Assembly: GCA_000507305.1 (NCBI GenBank)
Contig: DF241471.1
Coordinates: forward strand, 1,647-65,646
From: Breviolum minutum Mf 1.05b.01
Lineage: Eukaryota > Sar > Dinophyceae > Suessiales > Symbiodiniaceae
Direction: 5' to 3'
Length of the DNA stretch: 64,000 nt
Part shown: positions 12,183 through 23,039 of the stretch, piece after piece
How the letters are laid out: the number at the start of each line of letters is the position of its first letter
Numbering within the stretch: the first letter of the stretch is position 1
Notes under the pieces: model-generated
Told to the model about the DNA's origin: nothing
Database searches by the model: none
What the model saw: the letters and a program-made list of their open reading frames with translations, nothing else
Translations under genes and position numbers: made by a program

Positions 12183-14532
12183 ACTTTGGACGAAGATTCG
12201 TGAAGATCTCCTTGGAGGTAATGGTAAGATGCTGGCTATGTGATGTTATTTTTCCTTTGGCGAGATGCAAGCTTGCGAGGCTTCCAGCATCAGTGATTGT
12301 GACTCTTGATGATGGCTTAATTGCATAACATTCCAAGATACAAATCTAAGAGGTTATATAGAACCATGCATATTGCAGCAACGCCACGTTTAATCTCAAA
12401 GCCTCGCACGAGATGAAATTGAGATGAATTAATCTCCACCTTTTAGTGAGTGACACTGGCCCTCCGCCAAAAGTGGCGTGACGGCGAGGCACAGAAGCTG
12501 CGCACGGAAAGTGCAGTGGTCGCTTGGGCCACAGAAAAAAGGGCGCCACCAGAGGGTTTTGGACTTCAATTTGATACGTCCTACGTGCTATGGCCAAAAC
12601 AGTCCAGGAAACATAGTTCTGAAGGAATGAAACATGCATTTTCATCACCATATCCTGAAATCACACTTCACTTCAGGTAGTTCAGTGTATAGTCCATGAC
12701 GAAAGGAGTGGTTACTCTTCATGTTTAACTCGTTTCACTCAGATGCATTTTTTGTTTCTGAGGCCACGGTTTTTGCTTGGCATAAACGAAGCACTTCAAC
12801 TACAACAAGAGTTTTATGTTTTAACTTGCATCTTGCTGAACTGCCGCAGCAGTACATCATAGGATCATAAGACTAAACGCGTGGAGTATCCAAGATCTTG
12901 AGGAACTCCCTTCACATCAGGTTCCCAATGGCTTGAAATCTCTTGAAATGCCTTGAAAGCTGAGGCAGGGACTGGCAAGAGAGCTGACTGCAACTGACAT
13001 AAATGACCCAACGACTTGTGATGTGCTGGTCCTCAGAATGACACCCTCATGGCATCACTACATCAGCTGCTTCACTTGTGTTTGTTATCCGATCCATTTC
13101 TTAGGTATTTTTAGGTTACATTGTGTTACTACATTGCGCATCAAGATGTGGAATTTCGCAAAATAAAGTTGGGTTTATGGAGATGCGCATCTTTTTCCAA
13201 TGGCATTTGTCCATTCGCTAGCTGCTGGCTTGACTCTGCTGGTTCTACCAAGGGGGCCCGCAAAGCTTGCCTCAAAGGATGGACACTTCGAAGGGAAGCC
13301 GTTTGAAAAAAAGCATTGAGACATATTGAGACTTTCGATTTCAGATGGCCTAAGATAATTCTTTGAGCACCAGCATTGTGTGCCAAAATTTGCTATTTTG
13401 AATGTAGAGCGGTGTCAGGAATGACACTCACCTTCTTCCACATTTTCATGGCCATCTCATGCAAGCCAAGCAGTAGTCAGTAGGCATGTGCTGCTCAGAT
13501 TTTTTACTCGAGCCTGAATTTGAAGACAATGTAAACTGACTGGTTTTTTGTTGATTCTCAGTTTGTTAGAGCCGCAAAGCATAACCTTTGTGACTTCAAT
13601 GACGAAGGTCGTTAGGTCGTTCCCCCCGGTGCTCATCAGTGATTTTGGGTGAAGCTTTTTTTTTCATTTGTTGAGGTTGCCTTCCCTCATGGGCAGGAAG
13701 ACACTAGCATAAATGCCTACAAAGCGCCATGAAATCCACCTCCAACTTGCTGCCATGTTGTTTTGATGGACCTCAGATCTAGGATCTAAGGAATCTAGGC
13801 CGGACACCCTTGCAACATGTTGAAAACTCTCAAAACATGCAACTCAGATTGCGTCAGAACTTGACTACTCACTACTCCATGGCGGGCAGTGGGCCATGCA
13901 GCGGTCGTGGATTGGAAGATGGTCCGCAGTTTTGCTTGCCATCTTTGGAGGTGCCAATTTGGTCGTGGCAAAGCTATTCAACCGGGGGTGGATGTAGAAA
14001 TGCTTGGGCAATGGTGAAAGTTTGGTTTGCCCAGGAAGAGTTGGATGGAATTGGATTTTGCTGAGGTCAGAGGGAAGCATATAGATGCATACACCCAGAA
14101 AAACCGGATTCGATTGATTTCGATGGTATTTTTGAGTCCCTTTCAATGTTTTCCAAGCTCTTTACCTTGAAGTCAGTTGCAGTCATCGTGAAATTATAAC
14201 TTTCTCAGCTCAGGTGTCAGACAGCAGCTGCCAACGCTTGGTGGAGGCTTCGCCGTTGCAAGGCCTCACCCCTCAAACGGCTGGCGTCTCGAGCAGATCT
14301 TGGCAGGACATTTTTGGACCATGCGCCGTCAAACAACAAATCCAAAAGATTGTCCAGTTGTTTCTGATGTTGATGTCAATCTTGATGGTTCAGAGCGTAC
14401 TGCATTGCATCTGGTGTTGTTTTCCAGGCAGCCACAAGGTTGACGCTGGTTACACAGTAGAGGGTGTTGACTGTTGATGTCTTTTTGCATGTCCCACTGC
14501 AGCGTTTTGAAGGTGCACCCCCAGTAGATACC
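12183..14532. other. No gene that can be supported
   Basis: Frames at 12450-12680 (+), 13810-14064 (+) and 14214-14477 (+) are open but lack family resemblance. The last follows a TCAG and contains a hydrophobic stretch, so it could be an upstream exon of the next gene; I cannot support this further. Confidence 0.4.
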
Positions 14533-16093
14533 ATGAGTCGCAGATGTAGTGCTGCCATGGACTTTCGTCCAGCTCGGATTTTGGTGCTTGCGATTTTTGG
14601 CCTTCTGTGGACAAGAACCACCTTCTGCGAGCCCAGGCATAGTCTTCACCGCCTTCCCTCACGGGCTTCTCGATCTCAAGCCAGGTCCTCGGAAAGCTCC
14701 GTGGGTCTCTCGGAGCGGGTGCCCGCGACACGGTCAGAACGAGGCAGGCTTGGTGCCAAGCCTGCCTCTCCAGAAGACAAAGGCTTTAGTGAGCTGAAGA
14801 AGCAACTTAATGTCAAAGCCGTCGGAAGTGGAAGAGGCAGTTTCATCCTAGAAATGGGAGGTGTGAAGATTTTGGTCAATCCAAATCTAGAAGGCTCTTC
14901 CGTCAAGCCTGAAACTGTCCATGAGGATTTTGACTATGTTTTTCTGACCTCGGAAGAGCCAGAATTCTTCCACCGCGAAACCGTGAACAAGATGAAACTC
15001 ACAAAGGTGAAGTTTGTGGCATCTGCTAAAGCTGGGCAGGAGCTGACAAAGATGATGGTGCGTAACCTGGCGGTTCTGCAGAATGGACCTGGTGGGCAAT
15101 GCACCTTAGTTGAATGGGAAAATGTGATGATCAGCTTGATGACATGGCATGACATGGATTGTGATGTGATGTATTATTCATTATGATTTGTATCCTTCTA
15201 TCTTTTCATCCTGGCTTTGTCATGATTTGTCATCGTCGATCATCGTTTTATCGTCGAATGTTCTTGGCATACTGTTGCAAGATCCTTCAGAAAGTGGCAC
15301 CTAGAGCAGCAACAGGTTTCACATGTTATAATGTCATATACTGTCAATTGACATTATCCTGTTCTACCGGAACTCAAGTTTCAACATTCACATATCGAGG
15401 TTACTTGCAGAGCAAAGACAAGTCAGGAGCATCTGTTGGCATCCTGTCTGCGCCCGGCTCTGGTGGTATGCCATGGGAGCGACAGGCAGGTTGCTGGGAG
15501 TGCCCATTATGAAACCCACCAAATGACACTGTTCAGTATGATTTGATATAATTTGATATAATTTGCTAGTGCCTGGGAAGGGCAGGGTATGTTCTTTAGA
15601 GACAAAGGAATTAAAGAGATCATCCTGCATGCAAAAGTTGGAGACGTGGTAGACATGCGCATCCATGCGTATCAAGAGTCCGCAACGTCAGGAGCAGGCT
15701 TTTGTGTTCGTGAATTTGGAGAACGGCGCAGCAGTGGCTTATGAGGCATATGGCCAATACCTGGGGAAAGGGGCCGCTTCAAACAAGCCTGGTATTCCGG
15801 AGGAAGCATACCAGGTAGACTATTTGATCACTCCAGATTTGCGAGAAGCTGCAGGAGTATCTTCTGGCCTTGCAGAAAAAGGTGCCAAGATCAAAGCAGT
15901 TTTGCGGCTTCCTGGCGAGGGAAACCCATTGGATGATGATGTCAATCCTTTGACAACATTGGATCGTGCCTTTGGAATTGAGGATACAGCGGAAGATTTT
16001 CAAGCTTTCTTGGAGAAAGAAAGCTCTCTTGCGAAAACAAATCTCATCATGCTCCAGACTGATGAAAATATTGACCTTAGCCCTTCGGCGTGA
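14533..16093 (+). CDS. Metallo-beta-lactamase-fold protein, probably plastid-targeted, three exons
   Basis: Exons 14533-15123, 15411-15485 and 15692-16093 join in frame to 355 codons ending in TGA. The fused product matches the layout of plant and algal metallo-beta-lactamase-fold proteins. It has an N-terminal beta segment (GSFILEMGGVKILVNPNLEG, residues 102-121), 'FDYVFLTSEEPEFFHR' (133-148), a central segment around residues 185-221 ending GSGGMPWERQ, then EQAFVFVNLENG and a VDYLITPDL strand. Residues 14-26 are hydrophobic and are followed by a Ser/Arg-rich stretch to about 75, as in bipartite targeting to the peridinin plastid. The usual metal-binding H-x-H-x-D-H cluster is not visible at the expected place (PEFFHR), so it may not be an active hydrolase. 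Intron 1 is GT-AG (15124-15410). Intron 2 (15486-15691) keeps frame only with a GC donor (CAG|GCAGGT). The ATG at 14533 was chosen because it leads directly into the targeting region; an in-frame Met lies 8 codons later. Substrate unknown. Confidence 0.82.
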
Positions 16094-16261
16094 GGTGCAA
16101 AACAAATGCACCTACTCTGCCCAACCATCAAGTCGCTAGCAATGGCGCAATCTTTCAGAAAGAAAAATGTCTGAGCTGCCAGGTTCACCAGACACCCAGT
16201 GTGTTGAACGAAGTTGAACGTTGAAAGTGTGGGGGGGGTACACGATGGGTACACCCTATAA

Positions 16262-16320
16262 AATCAACATTGAAGCCAAAAATGGAGGATTCGAAATGAT
16301 TTTGGTTTCATGTTAGTTTT
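16262..16320 (+). mobile_element. Short inverted-repeat element, diverged copy of the one at 54632
   Basis: AAAATCAACATTGAAGCC ... GGTTTCATGTTAGTTTT aligns with the ends of the element at 54632-54728, including the shared inner block CCAAAAATG near the left end and GATTTT before the right end. The middle is shorter. The right end runs straight into TTTTCCAG, the acceptor of the exon at 16327. See the introner-like finding. Confidence 0.6.
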
Positions 16321-16326
16321 TTCCAG

Positions 16327-18328
16327 GAGCTGGCAGCTGTTGCAACGCAACTTCCAGATATACGCTGGCTTGGGCGTCAAATCTTCATGTGGTGTGGCAA
16401 TCCCAAAGAGGACTACGTGTTGAGAGGGCCATTTGTTGCTGCTTCTGAGGATTTCTTGTGATTTAACGGCGATTGGTAGTGAATATGACTCCATGACCAG
16501 CTGGCCAAAAAATCGGGGGCCTCAGGATTTGTGGAATGATTTCACTGCCCTCCACCAGAACGAACGAACTGACTTGGAGAAACAAGAGCACCGCAATTAC
16601 TTCGGCGAGATGCTCCGATTGCAAGAGGCATCAGAACAGATTTAGTCACAAAATCCTAACATCTCCCAACATCATTTGACACGATCTGACATCCTTTCTT
16701 TTCAGTCCCGTGGTGCCAACACATGCTTATGGAGTTCCGAAGTTGCTGAGGAAGGCCCTTCGATTTGGCGGTGTTGATATTGTTCTGCGCACCTTGGCAC
16801 TGTTCCGAGCAGATGAGCGGGTTGGCTACCATGGAGTCGTTTCTTTGTTTACAGAGCCTCTTCAGGGACGAGCACGGTCGATGCTTGGTAGCAGCTGGTT
16901 GTCACATGTTGGTCATGTTGGTACGTTGACTTGCGCATGATTTCGGCTAAGCCTAAGAATTTGCTCCTTGCCCTTGTTCTTAGTACATCTTAGTACTGCT
17001 TTTGTGGCATCGTCGTCAAAAGCATGATCAAAGCAGTGTTGCAGGGCCAGACTTCCCAGCATTGAATCAATTTGTCCAGAATTGGGTTGCTTGAACCAGT
17101 TTGCCACATTGAATTTTTGTTCCTTAATTGCGCCACCTTTTTCCTCGCACTGCATACAGCAGTATTCAGTTCGAGTTCAAGCTTGCTTTCTTGAGTGCCA
17201 GTTGCTGTCCAAGTCAAATCTCATTGGTCAAATGTGACAGGCTGACATGAAACAAGTTTGCTGTCATTTGCCATCAACTTCGTCTTCATTCCTTCTAATA
17301 GATGTCTCGGACACTGGAAAAAAGGAAGACCTGTTGGTCCTAAGGATTCTTCATTATGCCGCCCGCACGGAGTTTTTTTTGCAGCGACCAAACTTTTCCA
17401 AACACATTGCTCCCAGATTTGTCACCTGCACCGGCAAAGATCCGGACAGCTTGACCCCTCAGCAGAAACACGTCAGCATTGGCTTAACTTTCCCGAAGGA
17501 TATTGATGGGACTTAAATGGACTTAACATATCCTTGGTGCTCTGATTCTGTGAAACAAGGTGAGAAAGGACATGAGAAAACTTTGGGGAAAATTGACAAA
17601 TTGCTGTCATGTCACTGACATGTCCCAGACTCAATCTTTGAGCCAAGGATTGCCAACACCATGCTTCTGGTCTATTTTGGATGTACCAAAGATGTCAAAG
17701 GTTTTCCATAGCAACTCTTATATGGTGTTTCCAAAAATAGAGGTACCCCAAAATGGATGGGTTTTTAATGGAAAACCCCTATTGAAATGGATGATTTGGG
17801 GGGAAAAACCCACTATTTTCGGAAACACCCATATCATTTTGATTCATTTCCATAGCAACATAATCTGCTGCAGCATCTGCCACCGGGTTGAGGCTGGTTC
17901 TCGTGGCTCCGCCGCAGACCCCAAGAAAGCTTCAGACCTTCCGTTTGGTGATGCACAGCACCTCTTCAGGGTACATGGTTAAATGGGGCGTGACATGATG
18001 ATGGTGGTGCAAGTAAGATGGTGTGAGATCCAACATATTGATGGACATGGCATAAATAGAAATTTGAGGATGCAATGCGGTTATGTTTTGCTTGGAGTTT
18101 GGAGGAGTTTAGGTATTGCATGGTACTGCGAGCACACGTGGGGTGAGAGTCCAAAAAGTCCATACAAACCGAAACATATCCTTTAAGTTGCAAAAGATAT
18201 ATCAAAAAAAAGTGTCCAGTATGGTGGAGTTGTTTTTTTCTAGCTATCATTGTGCTTTGGAAACCGCAACTCAGGATTTGGAGCATTTCTTGCCGCCTCT
18301 GTGGAAGACATGGCATGCAGCCGCTAGG
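16327..18328 (+). CDS. Multi-exon protein of unrecognised family
   Basis: Several + strand exons appear to belong together. 16327-16457 starts ELAAVATQLPDIRWLGRQ and reads well to a TGA. About 16480-16637 contains ERTDLEKQEHRNYFGEMLRL. 16706-16920 has an acceptor TTTCAG, a donor GTACGT, and reads LLRKALRFGGVDIVLRTLAL. 17302 to about 17510 joins the previous exon in phase and reads KKEDLLVLRILHYAART. 17874-17970 contains AADPKKASDLPFGDAQHLFR. 18242-18328 contains TATQDLEHFLPPLWKTWHAA. The 16706 exon looks like armadillo/HEAT-type helices, which is a resemblance, not an identification. The change of frame between the first two segments leaves only about 22 nt for an intron, so either the boundary is earlier or the locus is damaged. 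Function unknown. Confidence 0.4.
17703..17859. mobile_element. Inverted-repeat element flanked by 13-bp direct repeats
   Basis: TTTCCATAGCAAC occurs at 17703-17715 and again at 17847-17859, as expected of a target-site duplication. Between them, ATATGGTGTTTCCAAAAATAG (17720-17740) is the near-perfect inverse of 17813-17834. The interior has further self-complementary blocks (GGGTTTT / AAAACCC). No transposase is encoded, so it resembles a MITE. It ends 14 nt before the exon that starts at 17874. Confidence 0.75.
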
Positions 18329-20489
18329 AGCTAAAGTTTGACGAAGTTTGAATACTAGCTTTGGCTGAGTGCTGGCCGGCGTGGTAGTAGCCTTCTTGAC
18401 ATGCCATGCTAAAGCCTTTCCATGCTGCTGTAATTACCTCATGGTGAGTCCAAACCCTAACATACCACTGATCCGAACCTATCCATGCCCGCGGCCAAGG
18501 TATTTGTAGCACATCCACCGCATGGGAGGAAGTATTTTGCAATGCGGACATTCGGGGTGCTGCTCGGGTCCTTTGGCATTTGTGCGAGGACCGAATGTGA
18601 GCGGACCACCCATCTGTTTGGATTACTTGGAAGGGTTAATGCAAGAGCATGCTGTATTGTGCTTGGCATGCAAGCTGTCGGAGGCTTGTGCTGATAGCAT
18701 TTGATAGCTAAAATTAAAGATATTTCTCCTCATTGTGTTCCAGAACACATGGACCAACAAGAATCAACACTAAATCGAAGGTTTCCTCGTAAAAAAATAC
18801 CATCAATTTGCAGCTTGGTAGCTTCTGTGTCAGGACACTGGGCCTCCATTTCCTCCAAGAGGACGAGGTTCCAGGTGTCATGCAGAGATGCTGTTGGAGG
18901 CCATAATCTGCAAGTCGAGTTGCTGGATGGTGAATGGTCAAAACTTGTCAAAATACGATCAATTGATATCAATTGTGTTCTTGAAGCCCATCTTGTCTCT
19001 GAAGAAATGTGATTCTTTAGTTGGAGATAGGCTATTTATATAGCTATTTAGATCAACTACTTGGAAGTGATTTTGCAGGCCCAGAATCTCCAGTTGGTGC
19101 GTCCGTTGGACGCTTTCGAGTTAGAGTTGGAAGGAGCTGATGCACAGGACATTTGTGTGAAGTTCACGGCGAGGGTCCACCTTTCTTGGTTCATTTCGGT
19201 ATGATTTTGAATGGGAAAACCTCTTAGAATCGCTTAAATTTTGGGCAAACTGTGGTGTCGGGAAATGTACAATGTACGTGACATGATAAACAGGCGGCAG
19301 TGGCAGGGGTAATGTTGCTGGAAATATCCAGGAACTTGAAACATATTGAGACAAGCATGTTGTCCATTGAGAAGCTTTGTGGAGGATCCTTTGGTGGATG
19401 AGAATTACTCCTTCCTTGAGCTGGCCGGATCCCCTTGTTTTGGAAAGCCATAAGCAATGCATGATTTCAACGCGCTAAGGAGACGTGGATGCTGATTCGT
19501 TGTCAGTTGATTTTTTGACGTTCATTGGCTCAGGTGCAGCGATGCGTCGCTCGACGTGCCTTTGTGAATTCTGGTTTGAAGCTTTTGTGTGAGGCCAGGC
19601 TCTCATTCTTTGGCCAGATTTCACAGCATTGCATTCATCCACTGTCATCCACTTTGCACCTATACTGTACTGTACGTAGTGACTCAGAATGCTGCATTTT
19701 GAAGAGGCTCTTGGTGGTTTGCTCCAAGGAAAGAGTATGCAAAATGCTACAGCTTGAGCAAAATGTTCAGAAATGTTCAAAAGTTAGGCAGTGGGCATCG
19801 ATTTTCATCCGCTGCCAGAGGGCCCGGAGGAGGCTTGGAGAACACAAGCCGCGCAGTCAAGCTATGATGGATTCAATGTCATGGTTTTCGTAGGTAATTT
19901 ATGATAGTTCCGTGCCCTTCCAGGATGCTTTGCTGATGGCGGCTCAGCAAGATCATCAAGCGATCTTTGCGCTGAGCCTAACTTGCTCACACCTGGCTCA
20001 GGACGCAGTTGAAGCATGTGGTGATCAAGTGTTGTTCATCAGACATGAAAAAAGTACGGTTAGATCCTGCAGTCAAATCCTCTCTTTCAATCTTAAATCT
20101 GTAATTTGTAAGCTGTTTGTGGCTACCATGCTGCTACCACCTTCCAAGCTTGAGCTGCACAAACGATTTTCGTGCATACGCACTTGCAACAAAATTTGGG
20201 GCTGAAAGGTACTGTAAGTGACGCTAAGAGAAGAACGACAAAAGTAAGCAAGTTCCAATTCGGTTTACAAAAGCCGTATTAGTTTCACTAGCGCAACATT
20301 GTAGTCAGTCAGAGGTATGCAGGTTTCTTGTGCAGAAGCAGCAAGTCATTTAGGATCAGCGATGTTTATGTAGTCTTGTCTTGACAGGATCTACGTGTGC
20401 CTAAGCGAAGCAGAGACAGCTTGTGAGCTGCTGATCAAAACAGATGACCTAGCATCGTTGATTGCCGAGCAGATTTGAATAAACTAACA
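18329..20489 (+). CDS. Candidate exons of a helical-repeat protein
   Basis: Scattered + strand segments look coding, but joins are not established. About 18890-19012 contains GHNLQVELLDGEW. About 19079-19160 contains AQNLQLVRPLDAFELELEGA. 19544-19630 follows GCTCAG and reads VQRCVARRAFVNSGLKLL. 19918-20040 reads DALLMAAQQDHQAIFALSL then TCSHLAQDAVEACGDQ. 20388-20478 ends ACELLIKTDDLASLIAEQI and a TGA. The last two resemble armadillo/HEAT helices. They may be the 3' part of the gene that starts at 16.3 kb. A CGH-x-x-CC cluster at 18535-18560 on the + strand caught the eye but does not fit a full RING spacing. Confidence 0.25.
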
Positions 20490-20713
20490 TTCGTTCCAAA
20501 CATTTACCCGAATATACGGAGAGAATACATGTTTGTCATGATCATATTTGGCCGCCAGTTCTTGTGTCAACTAGTTCTCTCTCCTTTTTTCCTCTCTTAT
20601 TTGTAGCATCCCAACGGTTCCCACGTGTAGTTCCCACGCAGGCTCCGGTCACCTGACAGCCCAAGACCTCAGCGTCATGGCGCAAACGTTCTGGCATCTC
20701 GGAGGGTTTTAGA

Positions 20714-21205
20714 ATGGGACCGCTGAAGGTGAACCATGTTGTTTCGGAAAATGGTTTGATGAGATTGCACCTTCAATATATTCCAGATAGTTCACCTCCG
20801 AGTCAAAGAAAGGTGAAGCGTTTTCCTGCAAGATGTTTAGGATATTTTAGGATATCTCGCCTTGAAGCTGAGAAATCTGAGGCCAGAGCTTTCTCAAGAC
20901 GAGTTGCGAGACTTGTTTCAGAATGTTTGCCGCAACAGATCAGGCCTGCGGGCAGAGCCAATCCATTCAGCTGTGTGCTTTTGCTCGCCACTTTGGGATA
21001 CGAAACCAGTTCGAATTACTCTAAAGTCCAGAGTCTAAAGTCTCAAGATGTCTTGAGTGCTTGCACTGCCTGTTCAGGCTACATCCAAATGGCAGAATTT
21101 TGCGCAGCTTTGGGATTTGACGAGCGGAGTGTTGCTTCAGCCGCAGAAGCGTTGAGGCGAGATGGAACTGAAGGAAAAACAATTGAATTGCAAAGCCAGG
21201 CCTAG
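20714..21205 (+). CDS. Hypothetical protein, 163 codons
   Basis: An open frame from ATG at 20714 to TAG at 21203-21205. The N-terminal half is basic; the last third (MAEFCAALGFDERSVASAAE) looks like an amphipathic helix pair and follows TTCAG, so part of the frame may be an exon and part an intron read-through. No family recognised. Confidence 0.3.
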   Translation: MGPLKVNHVVSENGLMRLHLQYIPDSSPPSQRKVKRFPARCLGYFRISRLEAEKSEARAFSRRVARLVSECLPQQIRPAGRANPFSCVLLLATLGYETSSNYSKVQSLKSQDVLSACTACSGYIQMAEFCAALGFDERSVASAAEALRRDGTEGKTIELQSQA

Positions 21206-23039
21206 CCCCTTGTTCATTCAGATTCATTCAGTACAATTCGATTATAATTATTCGGGTTTGCAGCTGCCTATATGTACACGCAAGATCACACACTCATCGC
21301 CATTCTCACCCATAATGTCCCTCCAGCTTCGATCTTGGGATAACCTTTGGGTGTGTTTCAATGGGGGGCTTTTTCAAGTGATTGAAGCCAAATTTCAGTA
21401 TCAGATGGTTTTGCATGGGTTCTTGATTTGCCTTGTTCAAGCTCACATCCATTGAAAACAACCCCTTTTGAGCAACACCCTGAAGTTAGTGAATGATTCG
21501 ACAAGCCAGCCACCTGTCAGTGTGTATTTTTCTTTTGGATCCTTTTGGGCACAGTCACGTGACAGTAGGAGGCCAGTCTTGAATGTCCCAGACGTTTTTC
21601 AGCCATGCCTATCACTTGCAGGTCCATCTCACAGTTGGACGGTGCTTTGCAAGTGCTTCTGGACAGAGTTCGCATTTCTGTCCTTGAGGCAGCGAAGGGT
21701 GGGTTTGTTCAAGAAGTCCAACAGGGACAATTATGAGCGTTATACCTTGACAAATAGTAGAACTGCCCGAAGCAATTGAAGACCTAGAGACAGATAGAAT
21801 GAATGCGGTAGCCTGGTAGATAGTGTTTGCACCGTGGTGAAAGACATCAAACGGCTCTAGGCAGCCAGACGTGCAGGATCAGCCTGCATCCATCGGCAGA
21901 TGTTTGAAAGGGTCTACGCAATTCAGATTTATTGCCGCACGCGTTTGGTGCTTCCCTGCGTGTATTAGGGATCATTTGGGTTGTTCTAGAGCAATGAGTA
22001 ATGGAAATGTAGTGGAATTTTATTCGCTGATAATGCCCCCTTGAGCTGCCACACTCTCGGGTGTGATTGAAGGAGAATACAAAAACTGAGCATTCACCCG
22101 AACGAATCCACAGTAGATCTACGTTATCTATCGTTATCTCGTAATATTCAGATTCAATTCAGCAACAGCGTGCAAATCATTGTTTGCCAGAAACTAGCTA
22201 AGACACACAAAATCCATGCAAATCCAGAAGTGCTAGCCTAGCATTACAAACCTCTACAACAGAAGGTTTGTGGAGAAGTTCTCCCAGCCATGGACAAAGT
22301 GAGTGAATGGAGTTTGCCCTGTTTGACTGTTCTGGCGAAATCTGCTGCTACACTTGGAATCCAGAAGCTGATGAAGAAAAGGAAACTTGGATTGGCAATT
22401 TCTCCCTGACAAAAAGTGCTTTTGGTAAACATTTGATGCATTCAAAACTAATGCATTGCGACATTTACCTATTTTCACCTACGGCGTAACGGGGTAACGG
22501 GTCGAAATTCTATGTTGTTTTGTTGTGGCTAACTCGGACAAAGAAGCCAAGGTGCACTCCCTATTCAAAGCCGTAAGTGCCAAATCCAGCTTGGAGCTTA
22601 GGAGTCTTGCAACTCATAACTGTTCAAGCTTCAAAAAGATTATCTAAAAAGGCGTAAAAATAAATATAATATGTAAATAATTTTTGATATGCTGCATTAT
22701 TTGTCAACGTGTTGAGGAACCTTGTCATTTCTGGTGCCCTTCTATCAGAAACCCAGTAGATACCCAAAGGTCGATCCTGCCGCCTCTTCCACGGTCATAG
22801 GGAGTTGAAGCTTGACTGCAAAAACAGGTGGATATAATAGCAGATGCCAAAAAATTCACCAAAAATCAAAAATGGACAAAAACTAAGGAAACCTTACCAC
22901 CAGCTAAAGAGCATCAACACTGCCTTTGGTGACCTGGATTTGCAACGTAACAAAATCTTAGGGTTAATTACTGCAAGGGTCCATTTCCGGATGATCCTTT
23001 GACCAAGGTCAAAGGATTCAAGTCATTTGGAGTGGTGCT
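21206..23039. other. No gene that can be supported
   Basis: No frame resembles a known protein. The stretch is moderately AT-rich (for example 22655-22690) and probably separates two genes or is a long intron. Confidence 0.4.

Noticed and set aside
18480-18704. Possible RING-type zinc finger (LQCGHSGCC)
   Set aside because: The remaining cysteine/histidine spacing does not fit RING or related fingers, and a second frame is equally open.
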